NCBI GenBank assembly: GCA_942490535.1
Contig: CALNXQ010000005.1
Span: forward strand, 1,612,001-1,676,000
Reading direction: 5' to 3'
Origin: JAEINY01 sp942490535
GTDB taxonomy: Bacteria; Bacteroidota; Bacteroidia; Bacteroidales; Marinilabiliaceae
DNA: 64,000 bases
A program made the translations under genes and the position numbers. Below are positions 33,759 through 42,153 of this stretch, in pieces. A model generated the notes under the pieces. It searched no databases. It saw only the letters and a list, made by a program, of their open reading frames with translations, and was not told the DNA's origin. Numbering within the stretch: position 1 is the stretch's first letter; each line of letters starts with the position of its first letter.

Positions 33759-35108
33759 ATGAAGAATATTTGCTTCTACTTCCAGGTACATCAACCGTTT
33801 CGTTTCAGAAAATACCGTTTTTTCGACATAGGCGATGATCACTATTATTACGATGACTATACAAATGAATTGGTGCTTCATAAAGTGATGACAAAATGCT
33901 ATTTGCCCACCAATAAAATATTATTAAAACTCATCAATAAATATAAAGGGCAATTTAAAGTAGCGTTTTCCATTTCCGGGATTGCATTAGATCAATTTCA
34001 GTTGTATGCTCCCGAAGTGATAGACAGTTTTCGTGAATTAGTAGCAACCGGTCATGTTGAGCTATTAAGTGAAACGTATTCGCATTCATTGGTGGCGCTT
34101 AAAGATAGGCAGGAGTTTGAGAAGCAGGTAAATCAACACCGGGAGGCTTTGCAGAATTTGTTTGACTATACGCCAACTGTTTTTCGAAACACCGAGTTAA
34201 TCTATTCTGATCAAATTGGTGAGATGGTGGCCGACATGGGTTTTAAAGCGATGCTGACTGAAGGCGCCAAGCATATCTTAGGGTGGAAAAGCCCAAACTT
34301 TATGTATTGCAATGCCATTAATCCAAGACTTAAAGTGTTGCTCAAAAACTATGTCTTAAGTGACGATATTGCTTTCCGCTTTGGAAATAAAGAGTGGAAC
34401 GAATGGCCATTATCTACCAAAAAGTATGTGAGCTGGATTAATGACCTAGATGCTAAAGAAGAGGTGGTGAACCTGTTTATGGATTATGAAACCTTTGGCG
34501 AGCATCAGTGGAAGGAAACCGGGATTTTTGAGTTTCTTGAGGATTTGCCCAAGCAGATCTTAGCAGATCGTGGATTACGGTTTGCGACACCGTCTGAGTT
34601 AGCTGATAAATTGCAACCCATCTCTGCCATTCAAGTACCGACGCCGATCAGTTGGGCCGATGAAGAAAGGGATATCACAGCCTGGTTAGGTAATGAAATG
34701 CAACAAGAAGCATTTGATAAATTATATTCATTGTTACCAAAAATCAATCAATGTGAGGATGGACGCATATTGAAGGATTGGAGGTATCTTCAATCAAGTG
34801 ATCATTTTTATTACATGTGCACCAAGTTTTTCTCGGATGGAGAAGTGCATGCGTATTTTAATCCATATGATACGCCCTATGAAGCGTTTATCAATTACAT
34901 GAATATTTTGAGTGATTTTTCACTGCGACTAAATTCAGTTGTCCCGCAAACAAGTACTGATCAAGAATTAGCTAAACTCTCGCGTCTTGTGGAAGAAAAG
35001 GATGAGCGCATTCGTTTACTCGAAGAGAAATTAAAAGTGAACAGCAAAACAACTAAAAAGACTGCAGGCTCAAAGACAGGAAAAACTAAAAGTAAAGCTT
35101 CTGTTTGA
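33759..35108 (+). CDS. GH57 alpha-amylase-like glucanase
   Basis: 449 residues. GH57 regions seen: FYFQVHQPFR (region 1), GHVELLSETYSHSL, FRNTELIYSDQIG carrying the expected nucleophile Glu, and VNLFMDYETFGEHQW with the expected catalytic Asp. After about residue 400 comes a coiled coil (LSRLVEEKDERIRLLEEKLKV) and a Lys/Thr/Ser tail that may hold partners together. It lies in the cytoplasm (no signal peptide) and is predicted to trim or rearrange stored alpha-glucan. Confidence 0.92.
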   Translation: MKNICFYFQVHQPFRFRKYRFFDIGDDHYYYDDYTNELVLHKVMTKCYLPTNKILLKLINKYKGQFKVAFSISGIALDQFQLYAPEVIDSFRELVATGHVELLSETYSHSLVALKDRQEFEKQVNQHREALQNLFDYTPTVFRNTELIYSDQIGEMVADMGFKAMLTEGAKHILGWKSPNFMYCNAINPRLKVLLKNYVLSDDIAFRFGNKEWNEWPLSTKKYVSWINDLDAKEEVVNLFMDYETFGEHQWKETGIFEFLEDLPKQILADRGLRFATPSELADKLQPISAIQVPTPISWADEERDITAWLGNEMQQEAFDKLYSLLPKINQCEDGRILKDWRYLQSSDHFYYMCTKFFSDGEVHAYFNPYDTPYEAFINYMNILSDFSLRLNSVVPQTSTDQELAKLSRLVEEKDERIRLLEEKLKVNSKTTKKTAGSKTGKTKSKASV

Positions 35109-35163
35109 TCCTTGGTTGCCCTTGAATAAAAGAACAATCATTAATCACATAAAACAAGTAACC

Positions 35164-35478
35164 ATGAGTATCAAAAAACAATTCTTAAAAAGCCGTCCCG
35201 AATGTAAGGTGACGTTTAAAATAAATGAAATACCAGGAGTTGAATCCGTACAGACCGTTAAAGTTGTTGGTGATTTTAATAACTGGAACATTGAATGTGA
35301 TCCCATGGAGCAATTAAAAAATGGCAGTTTCAGCCAGGTTATGAAACTTGAAACCGGGCGGAAGGTTCAGTTTCGCTATTTGGTGAATAACGATATTTGG
35401 CTTACAGATGAGGAAGCTGACGAATTTGCTGACACAGGAATTGGAACCAACGAAAAGAATAGTGTATTAGTCTTGTAA
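35164..35478 (+). CDS. CBM48-like (isoamylase N-domain) small protein
   Basis: 104 residues from the ATG at 35164; upstream TTG codons in frame give a longer but unlikely start. The sequence VQTVKVVGDFNNWNIECDPMEQLKNGSFSQVMKL...VQFRYLVNNDIWLTDEEADEF is an early-set Ig-like fold of the glycogen-binding CBM48 type, with the GDFNNWN glucan-binding loop. It has no catalytic domain. It may target neighbours to glycogen. It lies in the glucan run, 59 bases before the synthase-phosphorylase. Confidence 0.85.
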   Translation: MSIKKQFLKSRPECKVTFKINEIPGVESVQTVKVVGDFNNWNIECDPMEQLKNGSFSQVMKLETGRKVQFRYLVNNDIWLTDEEADEFADTGIGTNEKNSVLVL

Positions 35479-35537
35479 TCACCTACTATGGGTGATGTTA
35501 AGAGTGGTTTTTTGTTTGAAACGAAAAAAATGGTGGA

Positions 35538-38500
35538 ATGATTAATAGTTATTTGATGCCTGACTATGTATTTGAAACAAGTTGGGAGGTATGTAATAAA
35601 ATGGGTGGGATTCACACGGTGTTGGCCACCAAAGCTCAAACCTTGGTGCAGCAATTTCAGGATAACCTGATTTTTATTGGTCCTGACGTCTGGCGTGGCT
35701 CCACGAGTAATCCTGAGTTTATTCAGGAGGATGCACTTTTTCAGGAGTGGAAGGAGGAGCTTGAGCAGGAAGGTATTAATATTCGGATTGGGCGGTGGAA
35801 CATTGTGGGTAAGCCCATCGTGATATTAGTCGACTTTTCCGTTTATGTGCAAACAAAAAATGAAATTCTTGCAAAATATTGGGACTGGTTTAAAGTGGAT
35901 AGTCTAAGCGGTCAGTGGGATTACATTGAATCCGTTTTATTTGGGTATGCATCAGGTAAGGTCATCGAAAGCTTTTATCGGTTTCACTTAACAATGAACG
36001 ATAAAGTGGTGGCGCATTACAATGAGTGGATGACTGGTTCTGGTGCACTTTATCTGAATAAAGTCTTACCTCAGGTAGGTACTATCTTTACAACACATGC
36101 TACAGTCGTCGGTCGATCGCTGGCTGGAAATGGATATACTTTTTACGATCATCTGAGTAATTTTGATGGTGATGCCAAAGCCCAGGAATTATATGTGGTA
36201 TCCAAACATTCCATGGAGAAGAAAACCGCTCTTAACGTGGATTGTTTTACAACGGTATCTGATATCACCGCTCGGGAATGTTACCAGTTTCATGGGCGTG
36301 AGATAGATGTAGTGACGCCCAATGGATTTGAAGAGGATTTTGTGCCCCAGGCCGAAGAGTATATTAAGAAGCGCAAAGTTGCCAGAGATAAACTGAAGCA
36401 GGTTTCTCAGGCACTTCTGGGTTATGAGCTGGGCGACGATGCCATGTTTATTGCCAATAGTGGGCGATATGAGTATAAAAACAAAGGTATCGATGTGTTT
36501 ATGGATGCGTTGAAGGAATTGAACGAGTCCGGAAACTTGAAGCGTGAAGTCGTTGCTTTTGTGTTGATACCGGCCAATACGTATGGTCCGCGTAAGGATT
36601 TGATATCTAAGTTAGAGAATTCCTCAGACACGACTGTTTTAGACAATCCATTTCTGACACACGGACTCAATGATTTAGGATATGATCCGATCATTAATAA
36701 GCTACAGGATATTCATTTGAGTAATGATGTGGAGGATAAAGTGAAGCTGATCTTTGTACCTTCTTACCTGCATGGCGACGATGGTATCTTGAATTTGCAC
36801 TATTACGATGTGCTCATCGGAATGGATTTAACGGTTTTTCCATCTTATTATGAACCTTGGGGGTATACCCCGGTTGAAAGTCTGGCTTTCCATATACCAA
36901 CCATTACTACGGATTTGGCAGGGTTTGGATTATGGGCCCGTCAATTTTCAAAGGGCATTACTGATGGTGTTGAAGTGCTTCATCGTGATGATGAGAATCA
37001 TCGGAACGTATCGCTTGCCATTTCAGGTGTTATTGCGCAATATGCCGGATTAGGCAACGAAGAAGTAACGATCATCAGTGCCAAATCCCGTCAGATTGCA
37101 CAGTCGGTACAGTGGGAGACTTTAATTAAAAATTATTATAAAGCCTATGATCTGGCTTTAAAAGCAGTCAATGCACGACGCGATCAAATCAGTCCGGTTA
37201 AAAAAGAAGCCCGGGTTCGGATCAAGCCACAAACATCCGTATTACCCGTTTGGAAAAAGATCGTTGTTAAATCACGATTACCAAAACGACTGGAAGTTTT
37301 GCATGAACTTTCCCGCAATCTTTGGTGGTCCTGGAACTATCAGGCAATGGAGTTGTTCGAATTCATCGATCCCATCTTGTGGAAAGAAGTGAAACGTAAC
37401 CCCATACTATTGTTAGATCAGGTTTCTTATGAACGCTTGTCTGAACTTTCGAATGATGAGGTGTTTGTTGAAAAAGTAGATCAGGTCTTTTCCATGTTTC
37501 ATAATTACATGGAGCGTCCTTTCCAGGAAGGTCCGTCAATAGCTTATTTCAGCATGGAGTATGGCATCAGTGATGTGCTGAAAATATATTCCGGTGGATT
37601 AGGTGTCTTGGCTGGTGATTATCTTAAGGAAGCCAGCGATTGTGCTGTAAATATGGTGGCTATCGGCTTACTTTATCGCCATGGCTACTTCCGCCAATCG
37701 CTCTCGTTAAATGGTGAGCAGTTGGCCAACTATGATGCGCAGGAGTTCTCCAGTTTGCCTCTGGAAGAAGTGCGGCAGGAAGATGGAACGCCTTGCCAGG
37801 TGACCATCAATATGCCCGGACGTACGGTTTATGCAAAAGTGTGGCGGGCAATGGTAGGTCGCATTCCCCTGTATTTGTTAGATACAGATATGCAGCAGAA
37901 TTTTCCGGCAGATCGTCACATTACCCATAGCTTATATGGTGGTGATTGGGAGAATCGTCTGAAGCAAGAGATCCTTTTGGGCATGGGAGGTATTCGCATG
38001 TTAAGTACAATGAACCAAAAAAGTGACTTGTATCACTGTAATGAAGGGCATGCGGCACTCATTAATATTCAGCGTTTGATTGATCTCATTGATCAAAAGT
38101 TCACCTATTACGAGGCAATGGAGATTGTACGGTCCACGTCTTTGTTTACTACACACACACCGGTACCTGCAGGTCATGATAAATTTGATGAAGATATGTT
38201 CCGGGTATATCTGCGTCACATTCCTGAAAAATTAACCATTTCATGGGATGAGTTTATGAATCTGGGTCGTGAAAATCCAGGGGATATTCATGAAAAATTT
38301 AGCATGAGTAACCTGGCTGCAAAAACGTCGCAGGAAATGAATGGTGTGAGTTGGTTGCATGGTGAGGTCTCTAAGAATATGTTTAAAAACCTTTGGAAGG
38401 GTTTCTTTGCCGAGGAACTGCACATTGGATATGTCACCAATGGTGTGCATTATAGCACCTGGACGGCAAAGGAAATGCGAAAATTTTATGAATCGCAGTT

Positions 38501-39773
38501 TGATGATGACTTTATGTCTGATTTGGCAAATAAACGCTATTGGGAACATATACAAAGTATTGCGGATGATAAACTTTGGGCCATCCGGAATCAGCTGCGG
38601 AAAAAACTGATGACCTTTATTAAGGATCGCATTAAGAAAAATATGGCAACGCTTCACGAAGATCCTTCGTTGGTTTTTGAAGTGTTGGAGAAGATGAATG
38701 ATAAAACGCTGACCATTGGTTTTGCAAGGCGTTTTGCTACTTACAAGCGCGCGCATCTGCTGTTTACGGATACGGAGCGGTTGGCCAGAATAGTGAACAA
38801 TCCCGATCGCCCGGTGCAGTTTATTTTTGCCGGCAAAGCTCACCCCGCTGATGGAGGGGGACAGGCACTGATTAAACACATTGTCGAAATATCCCGGCGT
38901 CCGGAGTTTGTGGGTAAAGTCGTATTCCTGGAAAATTACGACATGGAACTTGCCAAGCGCTTAGTTAGCGGAGTGGATGTATGGATGAATACACCTACCC
39001 GGCCATTGGAGGCATCTGGTACATCTGGTGAAAAAGCAGAAATGAATGGCGTTTTGAACTTGAGTGTGTTAGATGGTTGGTGGTTCGAAGGGTATCGTGA
39101 AAATGCCGGATGGGCTTTAACTGAAAAACGAACTTACGAGAATCAAAGTTTCCAGGACGAGCTGGATGCAGCAGTTTTGTACAGTATCCTGGAAAATGAG
39201 TTGATTCCTCTTTATTACAATCAGGATGACCAGGGAGTACCGCGTGGCTGGATGGAATATGTTAAGAATTCCATTGCCATGATTGCTCCTGAGTTTACAA
39301 CGAAACGCATGTTGGATGATTACAAGGAGAAATTTTATCATCCGCAATATAAGCGATCTTCAAAACTAAAGGCGGATGATTACCATTTAGCTCGCGAGCT
39401 GGCGGCCTGGAAACGAAAAGTGTTGGCCGGTTGGGATGAGGTAGAAGTCATTGACATGGATATGCCGGATATCGGAAAGCAGGAGTTAGGCATCGGCGAT
39501 CAGTATAGTATTAAGATTGCAGTGGATCTGAAGCGCTTATCGGGAGTGGATGTAGGCATGGAAATGGTGATTGCTGAAGGCAGTGAAGAAGGTGAATTTA
39601 TAATGGTGCACTCTGAATCTTTTATTATTGAAAAGAAGGAAGGTACAAAGGTGTTTTTCATATTGAACCACACCTTAAATCTACCGGGTATTTTTAAATT
39701 TGGTGTTAGAATGTATCCGTATCACAACGAATTGGCCCATAAACAAGATTTTGGGGTGATGCGTTGGTTGTAA
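35538..39773 (+). CDS. Glycogen synthase - alpha-glucan phosphorylase fusion
   Basis: 1,411 residues with two enzymes in one chain. Residues about 1-555 are a GT3-like, eukaryote-type glycogen synthase (FETSWEVCNKMGGIHTVLATKA, VAHYNEWMTGSGALYL, TTHATVVGRSL, and PSYYEPWGYTPVESLAF with the E-x7-E glutamates). Residues about 570-1411 are an alpha-glucan phosphorylase of the DUF3417 type: ELSRNLWWSWN, IAYFSMEYGISDVLKIYSGGLGVLAGD, HCNEGHAALINI, and EASGTSGEKAEMNG near residue 1165 with the PLP lysine. One half builds and the other breaks alpha-1,4 bonds. Both sets of motifs look complete. The start could also be M7 (MPDYVFETS). Confidence 0.92.
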   Translation: MINSYLMPDYVFETSWEVCNKMGGIHTVLATKAQTLVQQFQDNLIFIGPDVWRGSTSNPEFIQEDALFQEWKEELEQEGINIRIGRWNIVGKPIVILVDFSVYVQTKNEILAKYWDWFKVDSLSGQWDYIESVLFGYASGKVIESFYRFHLTMNDKVVAHYNEWMTGSGALYLNKVLPQVGTIFTTHATVVGRSLAGNGYTFYDHLSNFDGDAKAQELYVVSKHSMEKKTALNVDCFTTVSDITARECYQFHGREIDVVTPNGFEEDFVPQAEEYIKKRKVARDKLKQVSQALLGYELGDDAMFIANSGRYEYKNKGIDVFMDALKELNESGNLKREVVAFVLIPANTYGPRKDLISKLENSSDTTVLDNPFLTHGLNDLGYDPIINKLQDIHLSNDVEDKVKLIFVPSYLHGDDGILNLHYYDVLIGMDLTVFPSYYEPWGYTPVESLAFHIPTITTDLAGFGLWARQFSKGITDGVEVLHRDDENHRNVSLAISGVIAQYAGLGNEEVTIISAKSRQIAQSVQWETLIKNYYKAYDLALKAVNARRDQISPVKKEARVRIKPQTSVLPVWKKIVVKSRLPKRLEVLHELSRNLWWSWNYQAMELFEFIDPILWKEVKRNPILLLDQVSYERLSELSNDEVFVEKVDQVFSMFHNYMERPFQEGPSIAYFSMEYGISDVLKIYSGGLGVLAGDYLKEASDCAVNMVAIGLLYRHGYFRQSLSLNGEQLANYDAQEFSSLPLEEVRQEDGTPCQVTINMPGRTVYAKVWRAMVGRIPLYLLDTDMQQNFPADRHITHSLYGGDWENRLKQEILLGMGGIRMLSTMNQKSDLYHCNEGHAALINIQRLIDLIDQKFTYYEAMEIVRSTSLFTTHTPVPAGHDKFDEDMFRVYLRHIPEKLTISWDEFMNLGRENPGDIHEKFSMSNLAAKTSQEMNGVSWLHGEVSKNMFKNLWKGFFAEELHIGYVTNGVHYSTWTAKEMRKFYESQFDDDFMSDLANKRYWEHIQSIADDKLWAIRNQLRKKLMTFIKDRIKKNMATLHEDPSLVFEVLEKMNDKTLTIGFARRFATYKRAHLLFTDTERLARIVNNPDRPVQFIFAGKAHPADGGGQALIKHIVEISRRPEFVGKVVFLENYDMELAKRLVSGVDVWMNTPTRPLEASGTSGEKAEMNGVLNLSVLDGWWFEGYRENAGWALTEKRTYENQSFQDELDAAVLYSILENELIPLYYNQDDQGVPRGWMEYVKNSIAMIAPEFTTKRMLDDYKEKFYHPQYKRSSKLKADDYHLARELAAWKRKVLAGWDEVEVIDMDMPDIGKQELGIGDQYSIKIAVDLKRLSGVDVGMEMVIAEGSEEGEFIMVHSESFIIEKKEGTKVFFILNHTLNLPGIFKFGVRMYPYHNELAHKQDFGVMRWL

Positions 39774-39799
39774 AACAGCGATAAGCTAATTGGAAAGAA

Positions 39800-39830
39800 G
39801 GTCAGTGTGTCAGTCGCACTGGCCTTTTTT
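39800..39830 (+). terminator. Terminator of the glucan operon
   Basis: GGTCAGTG (39800-39807) pairs with CACTGGCC (39817-39824, one GU pair), then six T. Confidence 0.88.
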
Positions 39831-39859
39831 GTTGACCCGGTAGTATTTTTAAGGAAAAA

Positions 39860-39867
39860 GTTTTAGG
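39860..39867. repeat. IS66 target-site duplication, left copy
   Basis: GTTTTAGG, identical to 41938-41945 on the other side of the element. Confidence 0.9.
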
Positions 39868-39899
39868 GTAAAGGTCTCCGGATTGCCCTAACAAAAAAA

Positions 39900-39935
39900 C
39901 ACCCCATCAAATTGATCGCTTAATTTGATGGGGTG
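39900..39935 (-). terminator. 14-bp perfect hairpin downstream of IS66 tnpC
   Basis: CACCCCATCAAATT (39900-39913) pairs with AATTTGATGGGGTG (39922-39935) around 8 bases. On the minus strand it is followed by GTTTTTTTG, so it should end tnpC transcription. On the plus strand the tail (ATTTTATATTTTT) is weaker but could limit read-through into the IS. Confidence 0.85.
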
Positions 39936-39946
39936 ATTTTATATTT

Positions 39947-41416
39947 TTATTGAGCCCATTTGTCAGGGAGTAGATTACGAAGTTGTTCGTTGGTCATTCT
40001 GGGACATTCAGCTAATCGCTGTATCACGTCCTTGAAATAGGAAAATGTATTGACATTGTTCAATCTGCATGAAATAGCCAGAGAATATAGTGTAGCAGTT
40101 CTCATTGCCCCGGCATTGGAGCCGCAGAATAATGAGTTTCGCCGACTGATGCTGATATAACGCATTGGTCGTTCAATGATATTGTTGTCCAGGTCGTATT
40201 GGGTAGATTTAATGATATTATAAATGGACTCTAATTCATTAAGGCCGTATGCAGCTGCTTTGCATAAAATATGGTTTGGCAATACTTGGGGATCTCGTTC
40301 TATATCTCTGAGTTTCCTTTCCAACTCCTTGTATACTTTCAGCGAAGCTTCTTTCCACTTTTCTTTTGGCTTCTTCTTACGGATGCTATAAAATTGATTG
40401 TACAGGTCAATAATCTCTTGAGCTTGGGGTTGCTCCTGAATCTCTATAAATTTTCTTTTGCAGTGCTGAACACAGCCTAAACGTATTGCCTTTGGGTAGT
40501 CCCATCCTTCTAAAGCTTTATATGAACTGTATCCATCGGTTTGCACAGCACCCTTATAATCCTTCGGTAGATAGTTTGTAAACACCGTCTTGCTTCGTGA
40601 GCCATTCTCGTATATGAACTGGATTAAGTTGTTTTGATGAGAAAATGCACTCCAGAAGTAGCCTTTGCGACTCCCCTTATCACCTCCTAATATAGTATGA
40701 TAGGTTTCGTCAAAATGAATATAAGCATCCTCCAAAATAGTATCCTTGAGTACAGGCATTAACCTATCAAGCAACTCTGCTGATTTTTCAATTAGTCCAT
40801 GAGTAGTTGCCTTAGGAATGTCAATACCCATCTCGATTAGATATTTCATGATGCGTTCAACAGGCAAGCCGTACACATATCTTTGTTGAATCAGATGTGC
40901 CAGTAATGAGCTGTCAAAATTAGAATTCTGGAAAGGTGCTATAGGGGCTTTGCCTTCAAAAAAGTCATCACCCATTCTGTATTTTTTACAGCGATAGATA
41001 TGTTTAATCAGACGCGGTGGAATATACTCATACCTTATCACATCGCGATGAAAGAGGTAAACCGCAGCCTTTTCATCAAAGCTGGCATCCGAGGGTAATA
41101 CTTCATCTACAAACTCTTCGATGTTATCATATACTTTCCGTTTCGCCCCATTATTACCTCTTTCCTTGGGGATGGGAGCCTGTGGCTTGTTTTCTGAAAC
41201 AGGAGTGGCATTTTGACGTTTTTCGGTCTTTTTAGGAAGGTTTATGGTTGTTAAGCGCTTCAGCTTTTCAGCATCTTTATCTTTCTCCAGAATGGCTTCT
41301 TTTAAGGCAGCTAACTCATTTGTCAGCTCCTCTATGGTTTGAGATAAAGATTGTATGGTGCCAATTAATTTATCATTTTGCGATTGCAAAAAGACTACTA
41401 ACTCCCTGTCTGTCAT
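39947..41416 (-). CDS. tnpC: IS66 transposase TnpC
   Basis: 489 residues from the ATG at 41416; an ATG eight codons upstream is an alternative. The N-terminal coiled coil (FLQSQNDKLIGTIQSLSQTIEEL) is followed by a linker with KKYRMGDDFFEGKAP and a helical region. The DDE domain has YIHFDETYHTILG, QTDGYSSYKAL and, in the last third, NIIERPMRYISISRRNSLFCGS with the final Glu; these match IS66 TnpC. The frame is intact, so the element may be active. Confidence 0.93.
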   Translation of the reverse strand: MTDRELVVFLQSQNDKLIGTIQSLSQTIEELTNELAALKEAILEKDKDAEKLKRLTTINLPKKTEKRQNATPVSENKPQAPIPKERGNNGAKRKVYDNIEEFVDEVLPSDASFDEKAAVYLFHRDVIRYEYIPPRLIKHIYRCKKYRMGDDFFEGKAPIAPFQNSNFDSSLLAHLIQQRYVYGLPVERIMKYLIEMGIDIPKATTHGLIEKSAELLDRLMPVLKDTILEDAYIHFDETYHTILGGDKGSRKGYFWSAFSHQNNLIQFIYENGSRSKTVFTNYLPKDYKGAVQTDGYSSYKALEGWDYPKAIRLGCVQHCKRKFIEIQEQPQAQEIIDLYNQFYSIRKKKPKEKWKEASLKVYKELERKLRDIERDPQVLPNHILCKAAAYGLNELESIYNIIKSTQYDLDNNIIERPMRYISISRRNSLFCGSNAGAMRTATLYSLAISCRLNNVNTFSYFKDVIQRLAECPRMTNEQLRNLLPDKWAQ

Positions 41417-41490
41417 GATATAAAGATACAAAAACAGCATGACTTCGCCAAGAAAAATCCTGCTATTTTTGCATCTTTTATTATTTATTA

Positions 41491-41853
41491 TCAGAGCGTT
41501 AACTGTGCTTTTAGTCGCAGTTCATTGGAGCTACTTTTGTGGTTTATGCCATTAACTATTTGATCAAGTATGCCGCGCTCAAACTCAAAAAAGGCCTCAT
41601 CACTTACTTGTTGTGGCAAGGAATAACATCCTAGTTCCAGCTTCTTATTATAAAGAACAAATCCTTCCTTTTGCCAGCGTAGAACCTTGATTGATTTACG
41701 CGTCCTGCCAAGGAATACATAACCATCTCCATTGAGCGCATCCTGCTTGCCCGAAGTTTTAACCAGGTGATAGAGCGAATGGATTCCTTTACGCATATCT
41801 ACAGGTTCTCGGAAAAAGTAGAACCGTGTATGGTCAGTGAAATTAAAAATCAT
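41491..41853 (-). CDS. tnpB: IS66 accessory protein TnpB
   Basis: 120 residues. The IS66 Orf2 signature is complete: RFYFFREPVDMRKGIHSLYHLV, GDGYVFLGRTRKSIKVLRWQKEGFVLYNKKLELGCYSLP. It precedes tnpC by about 50-75 bases on the same strand. TnpB proteins of this family are needed for transposition but their exact role is not known to me. Confidence 0.93.
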   Translation of the reverse strand: MIFNFTDHTRFYFFREPVDMRKGIHSLYHLVKTSGKQDALNGDGYVFLGRTRKSIKVLRWQKEGFVLYNKKLELGCYSLPQQVSDEAFFEFERGILDQIVNGINHKSSSNELRLKAQLTL

Positions 41854-41937
41854 AGTGCATCCTTTTTATAGAAAATAGGGATACAAAACTTCAAAGATTT
41901 ATCATAAAAAACTATGCGTCATTGTGGAGACGGTTAC

Positions 41938-41945
41938 GTTTTAGG
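41938..41945. repeat. IS66 target-site duplication, right copy
   Basis: GTTTTAGG, identical to 39860-39867. Confidence 0.9.
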
Positions 41946-41972
41946 TGCTTTTATTTAAAATAATTCATCTTT

Positions 41973-42005
41973 TTTGTGCCGGTTTTGTTTTTTTTTATAA
42001 TTTTA
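41973..42005 (+). promoter_or_regulatory. Possible promoter of the TonB-linked receptor gene
   Basis: TTTG (41973-41976) and TAATTTTA (41998-42005, 7 of 8 to TAnnTTTG) are 21 bases apart, just beyond the IS66 target duplication. If it is real, the IS landed some 30 bases upstream of the promoter and left it whole. Confidence 0.35.
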
Positions 42006-42153
42006 AATCTACACAGGCTTTATTAGAAGGTATTTATTGTCGGGAAAACAAATTAATGACCTTTTAAGATCACTATTTATTAAACCTAACCGCGTGGACA
42101 TATCTGGCATGTTTCTAATGTGTGTAGATGTGTTCGGATTTTTTTGTAACTGT

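Larger units (their letters stand above)
39868..41937. mobile_element. IS66-family insertion sequence, 2,070 bp, intact ends
   Basis: The ends are GTAAAGGTCTCC (39868-39879) and its imperfect inverse GGAGACGGTTAC (41926-41937), matching at 10 of 12 positions. The element is flanked on both sides by the identical 8-mer GTTTTAGG (39860-39867 and 41938-41945), the target duplication length of IS66 elements. It holds tnpB and tnpC on the minus strand. No tnpA is seen. The perfect duplication suggests a fairly recent insertion. Confidence 0.93.

Noticed and set aside
38241..38879. 212-codon frame on the minus strand
   Set aside because: Fully antisense to the phosphorylase half of the fusion. His/Phe/Ile-rich nonsense composition.
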